The position numbers were made by a program, and so were the translations under genes. From NCBI RefSeq assembly GCF_041260155.1, contig NW_027248279.1, forward strand, positions 650,001-714,000: a DNA stretch of 64,000 nucleotides, written 5' to 3'. Below are positions 13,601 to 20,967 of the stretch, piece by piece. The notes below the pieces were generated by a model that saw only the letters and a list, made by a program, of their open reading frames with translations, ran no database searches and was not told where the DNA came from. Every line of letters begins with the position of its first letter. Within the stretch, counting starts at the first letter, position 1. The DNA is from Ptychodera flava (taxonomy: Eukaryota > Hemichordata > Enteropneusta > Ptychoderidae).

Positions 13601-14346
13601 ACGTCCCTTTTATAAAGGCATATAAGAACAATCTAGAACTTTTATTGACATGCTAATTACTGTTCTAAAATTATCTCCCTTACACAACTAATCACTTTCC
13701 AGAACATTCCAAACATGACTAATTGAATTCAAGGTTGTGAGGTCATCAAGGGCAGTGACCTTGAGAATGTTCTAGACTAATTGAACTCAGGTCATGATGA
13801 GTGTGGGGGGAATGACCTACATAACAATACATACATACATACATACATACATACATACATACATACATACATACATACATACATACATACATACATACAT
13901 ACATACATACATACATACATACATACATACATACATACATACATACATACATACATACATACATACATACATACATACATACATACATACATACATACAT
14001 ACATACATACATACATACATACATACATACATACATACATACATACATACATACATACATACATACATACATACATACATACATACATACATACATACAT
14101 ACATACATACATACATACATACATACATACATACATACATACATACATACATACATACATACATACATACATACATACATACATACATGCATGCATGCAT
14201 GCATGCATAAAATTATTTTCATGTTGTTGTTTTTGTTTTGTACTTGATACAGTTACAGCCTAATGAAGGAGTGTTGGCAAGATGACCCAGCAAGTCGACC
14301 AACATTTGAAGAACTGGTCAGATTAATTGAACGCGATTTTCTGTGA
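692..14346 (+). CDS. Gene A: Ig-domain receptor pseudokinase, 5' end outside window
   Basis: Thirteen exons by my splice model, all with GT-AG borders and compatible phases: 692-1024, 1221-1526, 1789-1908, 2729-2753, 3443-3534, 3921-3958, 4291-4438, 4823-4933, 5377-5555, 5654-5776, 6110-6221, 6971-7067 and 14253-14346, ending at TGA. They encode about 592 residues: the last two Ig domains, a membrane helix, a juxtamembrane region and a kinase-like domain of FGFR/VEGFR type. Substitutions in the active site (HRALAAKS for HRDLAARN, EFG for DFG) predict little or no phosphotransfer. It is the paralogue of gene B; exon 5654-5776 differs from its partner at 7 of 123 sites. The last intron is 7.2 kb because an LTR element sits in it. 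The signal peptide and the upstream Ig exons should lie before position 1. The 25-base exon 2729-2753 is the least certain. Confidence 0.85.
1221..1526 (+). CDS. Gene A membrane-proximal Ig exon (Ig7 equivalent)
   Basis: I-set-like Ig domain in a single exon: [16 protein letters not shown] (B strand), ITWIDN (core Trp) and [15 protein letters not shown] (F strand with the DxGxYxC motif). Several N-glycosylation sequons are visible (NVS, NIT, NDT). It matches gene B 42443-42745 with one extra codon. An ATG upstream at 1184 reads through the intron border and is not a real start. Confidence 0.88.
1550..1655. repeat. (ATT)n and (GTT)n microsatellite
   Basis: A run of ATT triplets followed by GTT triplets with a few interruptions, in the short intron between the last Ig exon and the membrane exon of gene A. 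The matching gene B intron instead carries a (GAT)n tract at its start. Confidence 0.95.
1789..1908 (+). CDS. Gene A transmembrane exon
   Basis: A 120-base exon, phase 1 to 1, encoding [15 protein letters not shown], a hydrophobic helix ([14 protein letters not shown]) and the stop-transfer stretch [11 protein letters not shown]. This places the kinase-like domain in the cytoplasm. The gene B counterpart (43621-43740) has the same [12 protein letters not shown] border. Confidence 0.88.
2729..3958 (+). CDS. Gene A juxtamembrane exons
   Basis: Three small exons fit: 2729-2753 (25 bases, tentative), 3443-3534 and 3921-3958. The middle one reads NVYAEL...[11 protein letters not shown] and the last reads [13 protein letters not shown]. 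This frame was chosen because it keeps all phases consistent through to the kinase and is better conserved against gene B than the alternative open frame (about 21 of 30 residues versus 16). The two YxxL motifs are candidate phosphotyrosine docking sites. A conserved ATG-containing patch near 3737 has no usable donor and was left out. Confidence 0.6.
4291..4933 (+). CDS. Gene A kinase-like N-lobe exons
   Basis: Exons 4291-4438 and 4823-4933. The nucleotide loop reads [13 protein letters not shown], so the usual GxGxxG is SxGxxT. The beta3 Lys is present in VTVKVL and the alphaC Glu in [11 protein letters not shown], followed by [12 protein letters not shown], which is typical of FGFR-type receptors. 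The acceptor ACTGTAG|CAT was preferred to the AG seven bases further on because only it keeps the frame from exon 3921-3958. Confidence 0.8.
5377..7067 (+). CDS. Gene A kinase-like C-lobe exons
   Basis: Exons 5377-5555 (hinge [16 protein letters not shown] and a short charged insert), 5654-5776 (catalytic loop [10 protein letters not shown], then [10 protein letters not shown], then NTYEKLTK), 6110-6221 ([29 protein letters not shown]) and 6971-7067 (NKPYPDM...[11 protein letters not shown]). The catalytic Asp is Ala, the metal-binding Asn is Ser and the DFG Asp is Glu. The activation loop has one Tyr where FGFRs have two. The scaffold motifs are intact, so the fold is expected to be kept. 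Confidence 0.88.
5793..5857. repeat. (GGAT)n microsatellite
   Basis: Two blocks of GGAT repeats separated by TTATT, in an intron of gene A. The gene B intron has only a trace (AGATGGATTGATG). Confidence 0.95.
6222..6970 (+). other. Intron of gene A without recognisable elements
   Basis: Intron between the DVWSYG exon and the NKPYPDM exon. Open frames of 63 and 111 residues occur, but their DNA also aligns with the gene B intron (about 47,580-47,850) with indels and no shared reading frame. I treat it as intron only. Confidence 0.7.
7196..7222 (+). mobile_element. Short LINE 3'-end-like motif before a microsatellite
   Basis: AAGCTCGACATCCCTAGATC and the bases that follow repeat the motif found at about 238-260. 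As there, it is followed within about 25 bases by a long tetranucleotide tract. The gene B intron lacks it. It may be the 3' end of a short retroposed copy whose tail seeded or joined the microsatellite. Confidence 0.4.
7243..7538. repeat. (CATA)n microsatellite, left part
   Basis: CATA/ATAC tract with a CATG-rich block near 7,437-7,500, ending where the LTR element begins. The tract resumes at 13,827 on the other side, so the element landed inside one longer microsatellite. Confidence 0.97.
7539..8108 (-). repeat. 3' LTR of the Gmr1-like element
   Basis: 570 bp, bounded by TG...CA in either orientation. On the element strand it begins TGTTATGTAGG and ends ACGTAACA. It is a near-identical partner of 13257-13826. 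Confidence 0.95.
8109..8121 (-). other. Polypurine tract of the LTR element
   Basis: On the element strand the bases just before the 3' LTR read GAAGAGGGGGTG, a purine-rich stretch in the expected position for plus-strand priming. Confidence 0.8.
8270..9450 (-). mobile_element. Reverse transcriptase and RNase H region of the LTR element
   Basis: Recognisable RT pieces include [26 protein letters not shown] and [16 protein letters not shown]. Downstream lie the connection region ([14 protein letters not shown]) and RNase H ([27 protein letters not shown]). All are of Ty3/gypsy type. The region is broken; only its extent and parts are given. Confidence 0.9.
9800..10902 (-). mobile_element. Integrase region of the LTR element
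   Basis: It has a His-Cys zinc-binding part ([18 protein letters not shown] ... FCKTCHTCQ), a catalytic core ([41 protein letters not shown]) and a C-terminal part ([16 protein letters not shown]). It lies upstream of the reverse transcriptase on the element strand, which is the unusual order. The region is broken. Confidence 0.9.
11000..11750 (-). mobile_element. Aspartic protease region of the LTR element
   Basis: The active-site motif [12 protein letters not shown] and the later [13 protein letters not shown] are typical of retrotransposon pepsin-like proteases. It sits between gag and integrase. Confidence 0.88.
11850..13156 (-). mobile_element. gag region of the LTR element
   Basis: The N-terminal part begins [16 protein letters not shown] and continues into a very long charged coiled coil rich in Glu, Lys and Leu. 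A capsid-like region and a zinc-knuckle-like CNYCKKDGH follow. The region is broken. Confidence 0.75.
13237..13253 (-). other. Primer binding site (tRNA-Pro type)
   Basis: Three bases inside the 5' LTR, the element strand reads TGGGGGCTCGTCCGGGA. This is complementary to the 3' end of proline tRNA and is the same 17-base core used by murine leukaemia viruses. Confidence 0.85.
13257..13826 (-). repeat. 5' LTR of the Gmr1-like element
   Basis: 570 bp and near-identical to 7539-8108. It carries the U3-R-U5 region that would have driven transcription toward lower coordinates, antisense to gene A. Confidence 0.95.
13827..14208. repeat. (CATA)n microsatellite, right part
   Basis: About 360 bp of pure CATA/ATAC, then a short CATG block. 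It is the continuation of the 7243-7538 tract interrupted by the LTR element. Confidence 0.97.
14253..14346 (+). CDS. Gene A last coding exon
   Basis: [30 protein letters not shown], then TGA. This is the alphaH-alphaI end of a receptor tyrosine kinase domain with the CW...RPTF signature. The protein ends directly after the kinase-like domain with no C-terminal tail. A donor (ACAAAG|GTATGA) follows nine bases after the stop, and a matching acceptor lies at 14,637, so the 3' UTR is spliced. Confidence 0.88.
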
Positions 14347-14638
14347 ACAAAGGTATGATTTTTATTTATTATTCACTGCTGCAACATATTACAGATTATA
14401 TAAGGAAACTGTATGAATGACTCAGTTTGAATTATATGATGGTACTTTAAGCTTTTGCTGTGTTGTGAATTTAGTAATGAGCATGTGCAATTATTTGTCC
14501 ATACGATATTTCTCTTGTCCATGAGTCTGGTTTTGTGATAATATCCTTACATCTGACCTGGGTTATGTCTCTTCACATTGTCGGTCGGATTATAAAGAAT
14601 ACAAGCATTAAAAAAATGTATTTTTCTTTTCTCAGCAG

Positions 14639-14760
14639 ATGTGAAACACAGTGACCGCCAATGTATCTCTTAGGAAAGGCTGAAGGGGAAGAGGGCTATG
14701 TACCCGGAGACAGTGTGTCAACGATACAGAAACGCTCAAATATTTGCTAAATCACACACA
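14639..14760 (+). other. Likely 3' UTR exon of gene A
   Basis: It follows the acceptor CTCAGCAG and aligns with gene B from 48,807 on (GTGAAACAC, then GGGGAAGAGGGCTATG, then CCCGGA). Splice sites are kept in both copies, but reading frames are not. The end is not defined. Confidence 0.5.
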
Positions 14761-17290
14761 CACACACTCCCTTTGGTTCGAAATCTTTATTATTCAGTGC
14801 ATTATGTCGGATAATAAACGGAAGACGATTTAAGGTGAATTCGATGTTAACAAGAAATCCCGATCCATTCGGTTGATTAATGAAAATTTGTATTTTTTGG
14901 TTTGAAGTGTACACTTTCTTATATCAAAAACGGATCATGTTATAAGATGTATTTTAAATTAAAGCGAAATGTAAACAGGACTGATTCTATGACTAAAGTT
15001 CGCCTAAAAGAAATAAAAATTAAAAAGAGGTCAGTAATTTCACGGTAACTGGTTAAGTCATGAAACATTGGAAATGTTCTCACTTCCGTAAATCACAAAT
15101 TTCAAAAGTGCCTGGACGAGGGAAAGCACAGTTATGACGTCCGTGTATTGTGCAAGAGATAAAGTTAAACGTAGTTTTCTATGAATTTCCTCTTTTCTGC
15201 GTCCTTCAGAGGCAGACATTAAATGACTCAGACAAGCACTGTTAAACCAAGTTGGTTGGGTACAAAGGCACTAAAGAAAACTAAGAGGATTGCAGTAATT
15301 TGTTGTAATTATGCAAATTCATTTTATAGAGATACATTTTTTTCTCGTTGTCTTACTGTGATGCATGCGAGTTTAGGTCGTTGCTTGATTGTTCAACACG
15401 GCACGTAGACAATACACCTTCTACAAGCTTTGTGTTCAATTTGAGAAACGAGATCTGTGTCTAACGAAAGGTCAAGAGTTCAAAGTAGCTACCGTATCAA
15501 CCGTAGCAGCAAAGGCTATACTCTTCCTAAGTAGTAAACATCTCAGTTTTTAAATGTTCTATTTATATGAGCACACGACCTATATTTCTTACCTTTCTAA
15601 AGCCTAAGGGTTGTCTACAAGTCCATTGAGCTCAATGGCTATTCGTATTGCATTTTAATTGTGACAGAGTACATATGTTACGCGAGTGGCAAAAAGCGAC
15701 AACGAGGCCGACTGTTCGAGCACATAGGCAAAACAAGTCGAAATCAACACATATCGACACAACACAAACAAATCTCTTCTCTAAAGTGTCTGTTACTAAA
15801 CTGTTCAGAATAAATTGAAGCTTTATTTTTTAAATACTAAATTGTGATTCAGAAATCGCATTTAAATAAACGGAATATTTCTTGGTCATGGGGCGATTCA
15901 AAACAGACGTCAATCACTCAACGATTCGCTAAAGTGTCATATCTATGTAAACCGGAACTCGAAATTGTGCTGAATTATTTAAATAGAATAGTTGGTGGGC
16001 TTTACCAGATCTTGTTAAAACCACCTCCTAGTTGTGACGGCATGCAGCTATCATTCATGCGATGAACAGAGGCACGTACGGACATTATTGTGTACGTCGG
16101 CATGACATGGCGTTAGCCGTTTCGCTAACTTCACGTGGCCTGCCATTATTTGTAGATACTGTTGTTGTTTTCGTTTGTTTTATGAACTTTGGCAGCTTTT
16201 TTTCTTTAGAGGCTGCCATGAGATCTAAAACGAAACAGGGACACTAACTGTTTAGTTTTTAAACGTGTTGTACCACACTGATACGCAGCGGTTGGTATCG
16301 GAATAATGACCTCGCTGCTCTTGTTACTAAAATCGTATTCGTCCGATCCGGCGCCAAATGTGTTGGAAGTCAAATTCGAAATCTAGCTGTTCTCAGGTAC
16401 GGTATGTCGGTTACTACTAAATTATCCAACAAGTGACAACTACGGCGATCGTTTCTAACTCACTCGATTATGCATAACCATAACAAGTAAACACTTACCT
16501 ATATCACATCATTCATAAAAGGCGACTTCTGACGTTTTAGCCCCTGTATTCTGTGTCTTATTTTGTTACGAGGGAAAGACATAGCAGTGTTGTGATTTTT
16601 ACCGAATTCGGCTATTTTAGCAAAATTTAGCAATGCACAATTTTTAGAATAAGATGATAATTCGTATCATCATTTCTTTTTATGTAACTTTATAATCTAT
16701 CAATGTATTTTATGACTTCTGTATCTGTAGAGATTGTCAATTGTAAGTAACCACATTCATTAAACAGTTTTCATTTGTGTTTTGTTTTCCTTTGCTTCTC
16801 AAATTTTAATCAGTGAAGTGTGCAGTTTGTTTTCTATAAGTCCTGTTTGACGGATGATTTAATTAATAAATATAACATGAATTTGTATTTGAGGTGCACT
16901 CTATGGTGGTTTTACCGATTTGTTCAGTTACTTTATGTTTTGAATGCGACTGACATAACCGCTTCGATATGAGGGTGTACAGTTATTATGGCCAAGTCAA
17001 CGAATAGATTTGCGCCCGATATTGTATAATGGTAATTTTTTATGGCTTTGGCAATACCGTTTTGTCGACAAAATTGCATTGTTCATTTGTATCGGCGACT
17101 ATACCATGATTGCTGATTTGAAGATGTCGGATGTCAAATAAAATACTTGTCAGAGAAATATTACTCAGCCCCTTTCCAAGAAATTGTATTATAACGTTAT
17201 TGCTTGACAAGCCGAGACATGCATTGTTCAAACGGAGATGACTACCATTATTTAGGTCATATTTTCATAGGAATTAATGTCTGTCCCTTT
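14760..17290. other. 3' flank of gene A, duplicated downstream of gene B
   Basis: No gene recognised. The sequence aligns in long patches with 48,930-51,180 (for example around 15,180-15,500 against 49,500-49,830), showing that the segmental duplication runs past the gene. Short open frames here are not shared by the copy. Confidence 0.7.
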
Positions 17291-17299
17291 ATCCTTGGC

Positions 17300-17667
17300 G
17301 TCTCAGGTCTTCTGACCTTTTCCGGATACCAAATCACCGCGTTACCTGTCTAAATACTGTTTTTCGTCTCGGGCAATGTCACTTTTAAATAGTGTCTATC
17401 GTTTTGATATTGATTTGTTTACCAGTCTTAGTGCTTTAAAACCCAAGTGTCATCTGTTTTATTATCTCTTGCTGATGGTCATTTTACTACCGAGAGTTTT
17501 TGATGTTCGTCAGTCTCTGTTGTTACTTGTTTAGTGCCTTTTTTAAAATTAGTTTCTGCATATTGTAAGTTGTCTTTTTCATGTTTTAATTTTTCTCTGT
17601 TTGCATCCAGTTATTGGGCTATGCCTGTTGGCATTCAGAATGAATAAATAAATAAATAAATAAATAT
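17300..17667 (+). mobile_element. Retroposon 3' end with (TAAA)n tail
   Basis: The stretch ends in GGGCTATGCCTGTTGGCATT followed by AATAAATAAATAAATA. The matching gene B flank (near 51,200) goes straight past this point, so about 370 bp were inserted after the duplication. The tail layout resembles the insertion at 48,977-49,143. The 5' border is approximate and the family unknown. Confidence 0.55.
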
Positions 17668-19714
17668 TTTTACTCATCAAATAATGTGGAGTAGTTCTCT
17701 CATTTTTTTTCCCTGCCGGCTTCCATTGTATGCAGCGGACAATGGTTTATGACACTTTTTGGTCCTATGAAAACTAGGGAATCGGTTAACTCATAGTCAG
17801 AAACATAATAATATTTCCTCTACGACAAAGATTTTTAAATTTCTCTACATTGACCAGTCAATCACAAAGCAACAAAGTAATGTATCCAGAGACAGCTGAT
17901 GTTATTCCAGCCAATGGCATAATAAAATGAAATGTTTTATCTTCAAACTAACAAGTAGGTTTTCAATTTACATTTCAAGATGGTATTGTATTAAATTGTT
18001 TAGGGACATTAAAAACCATTAATGTAAAAATTAACAATATCGTTTCTTTGCAGTTTATACTCGACTCGACTGGATTTTCTGTCAGGGTCGATTACATATA
18101 TCGTGTTCCTTATCTCAATACATGACTTGCACCTCGGACTCGACTGATACCTGAAGGGGATTGCATAGTGTTGACTATCTGGGTTAGCCGTATCCAAGGA
18201 GATGGTATACGTAGAAGAGCCTTTCAAATATTTGTATTCTTAGACTATACTGTATAATTGTAATTCAAACAAGCCTGAGTTGTTAGATCGGAATACATAA
18301 GGACTGCAGCTTCATTTCTCTTTGACGCCTAAAGCCTACGGACGGATCAATTTATTCTCTGCTTTTGGAAATCAAAGTTGATTGGGGCCCACGCCTGAAT
18401 TCTATTCAACAGTCGTAATCTCAGCAGGGAGTGTGGTATTTTTGTGGGTGGACACAAAAAAAAACATCAGCACTTCTCGGTTCTGATGTTGTAATTTAAA
18501 TGATTTATTATACCAGCTTGTTGTAAATATAATCCTAAGTTTCAGATCAAGATATGGTGTCATTAACAATGACCTTTAAAAATGATTTTAAGAAATGGTA
18601 GTTGGTTACATATTCAAATGATTGTTTTGTGTGGGTATGAAGAGCAAGTATAAATTTAGTGAAACATGAAATTCAACAACTTTATAAAACACAAACAAAC
18701 ACTCATCACCACCACACTGACGCCAGATGTGCAAGTCTATAGCAAGTTGGGAGTGATACGTATTGAAAAGGGTCAAATATCAGGCTCCGTCGCCACAGTC
18801 AATTGTATTGTGTAAAGTTTGAACTTTTTCCAGGCTCTTTATATACAGTCGTTTAGGTCTGCTATTCACTTCATTAATTACAAAACTGTAGTAAGTCAAT
18901 CAGGACCAAGTATGAAGGTTAGCAAAAGAAAAGTCAAGTTCTAATCAGATGTAGAATTAGATCTGTTTGCAAGACTGTTATATCCAATGCATCAGCCTGG
19001 GTCAGTTTTACAACGTCATAACAAATTCGGGTCTATTGTGTGTCGACGTCTGTCAACAACCATTTGCCTGCAAGCAGAAAGAGAAGTCAAACAACCCCAT
19101 TCTAAGTCCGATCAAAGTAACATAGATAGCTGTGTGACGGATATGGCCTTTTGTACCAATTATGACCTGTAGTTCGTATAATATTCCGTCATCCGATACC
19201 GTCATACATTCTTACTGATAATTCCATTCTGGAGGTGAGGGGTATGGGGTAGGAGTACTCCCATAGAAAACGTGTACGGGAATGTGCCGCCCGAATGGGT
19301 CACTTTTCATGAAAAAACTCCCTAAACATCGGTCGGTTTTTCATCCGCAAAAAACCTTAACATTGGTCGATAACAAAGCAAATGTCTGATGCTTCAGAAA
19401 AACCTTCAGATGTAATAGAATAAAGGTGAAAATAACTGAAGTTTGTCAAACAAATCCCTAACAAAAAAAATGGGTCATATTTTTGAATAGTCATGGGTAG
19501 ATGTTTTCAACTCAGGTGGTACACCCCGATATGAAAATATCCAGAGTACCCCCTAAGGGATTCTATTCGCACCTATTGTTTAAAAGGCCGATATTTCAAT
19601 TACAGTCTACACTATGTGTAAATTCGAATAAAACAGCTTTGTATTTCATGAATAGACCATGACATTGCTCAGCTTTAATATATAGATCACGTGCAAGGCG
19701 TCATTGTAGGGCAG
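17668..19714. other. Duplicated 3' flank, continued
   Basis: No gene recognised. It aligns with about 51,240-52,700; the best patches are 18,000-18,240 with 51,540-51,770, and 18,990-19,170 with 52,340-52,520. The segment 19,200-19,560 has no partner in the copy. Confidence 0.65.
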
Positions 19715-19829
19715 CTTCATTAGGTGTACTTGAAACGTATGACGTCTAAAATTTCTGACGCTTGGAAGCAGTTTCTCCTCGTGTTGGGATCTACTCGTTG
19801 AGGGTGTATTTCAAATACACCTAATGAAG
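19715..19829. repeat. Short inverted-repeat element
   Basis: Arms of 21 bases (starting CTTCATTAGGTGTA at 19715 and ending ACACCTAATGAAG at 19829) match with one mismatch around an 73-base centre. The gene B flank has the centre but no left arm. It may be a small MITE or a chance gain of symmetry. Confidence 0.45.
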
Positions 19830-20413
19830 ATAACCTACAACCGTATACGGAGAGTTCTACGGATACGTCACAACACAAATCTGACAGTGGATGTACAACT
19901 CAGCCTAACGACGTTCACTCTCACTTTGGAAAACGGAACCAAAGGCAATTTGGCAATGAACATCTGTGACAATAGGGGTTTATTGTGAGTTATCGACCCG
20001 TTTATCCAATTGCCGCTGTCTGTTCAAGTAATGACTATATAAATCTGCAAAACGATAGATAAGTAATGAAGTTGACATGTATCAAATATAACATCGATTC
20101 TAGCGATCGCTCGATGATTATATAGCATTACTTCTCTTTGACATAAGTAGAGGATGACTAGTAAGTATTTTCTGAAGTTAATCATACAGCGCAGTTCATA
20201 AAATTCTTGTCTCTCTAAGAAGTTATCATACATAATTGTTACAAACGCGTCGCGTATACAGTTGCGTCGCCACTTATCTTCACAGTACACGATTCTATCA
20301 CCGGAAATGGCAACCTCCGTTGATAACACTCATCATATTTCTCAGTCTCCAAGACTCTTGTTGTTGTTAGTAGTGGGTATGCAATTATTTATATAGAATA
20401 AACGCACGATTTT

Positions 20414-20967
20414 AGCTCACGTGTTCACACATGGGCTAATGTCATATTGATGTCTGTCTGTCTGTCCATGTATGTGTTTGTGCGTCAGTGTGTTAGTGTG
20501 TATGTCTGTCTGTCTGTCTGATTACACGATAACTCAAAAACGCCTGAACAGATTCAAGTAAGATTTGGTACACAGCTATCGTATGCTACTTGCAAGAACT
20601 GATTAAATTTTGGTTAGTGTGGATTGCATGTTAATGAAATTATGCAATATGTTTTTTTTTCGTACAATGGTTTCCCTTTTGAGACGGTAATGACAATGTA
20701 GACATATATCAAGAAATACTGCACAAAATTTCATGAAACTTTTCACCGATGACGATATCAGAACATTATGATGATACTGGGAGTGTCATGTCAATGATCT
20801 GCTTATTTGCATATTTAATGAACTTTTGTTATTAGTGACATAACTCTGAAATTCCTGCACAAAACTTGATGATACGTGCAACAAATATAAATCTGATATA
20901 TCTAATTATACTTTAAAGCATTGGGCAGTCCCAAGTTAATAAATAGCTCATTTGCATATCTTATGAA
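20414..20967. mobile_element. 145-bp-unit repeat element, left part
   Basis: It starts near AGCTCACGTGTTCACACATG, passes a CTGT-rich stretch (20,455-20,520) and CGATAACTCAAAAACGCCTG, then enters units of about 145 bp marked by CATTTGCATATTTAATGAAC (20,801 and 20,946 are one period apart). It breaks off at 20,967 where a TIR element is inserted. Later units are at 23,530-23,683 and 27,145-27,660. The layout (unique head, tandem core) recalls Helentron-type non-autonomous elements, but that is inference. Confidence 0.6.

Larger units (their letters stand above)
7539..13826 (-). mobile_element. Gmr1-like Ty3/gypsy LTR retrotransposon (fossil, broken)
   Basis: A 6,288-bp element read on the minus strand, with two 570-bp LTRs that differ at about six places (near 1%), so it is young. 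Part order from its 5' side (right) is gag, protease, integrase, reverse transcriptase, RNase H. Integrase before reverse transcriptase marks the Gmr1-like group of Ty3/gypsy elements described from deuterostomes; standard Ty3/gypsy elements have integrase last. A proline-tRNA-type primer binding site and a purine tract flank the interior. It sits in the last intron of gene A, inside a CATA microsatellite. Both flanks show ATAC, but the repeat makes the target duplication uninformative. The coding region is broken, with roughly eight to ten interruptions. Confidence 0.93.
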
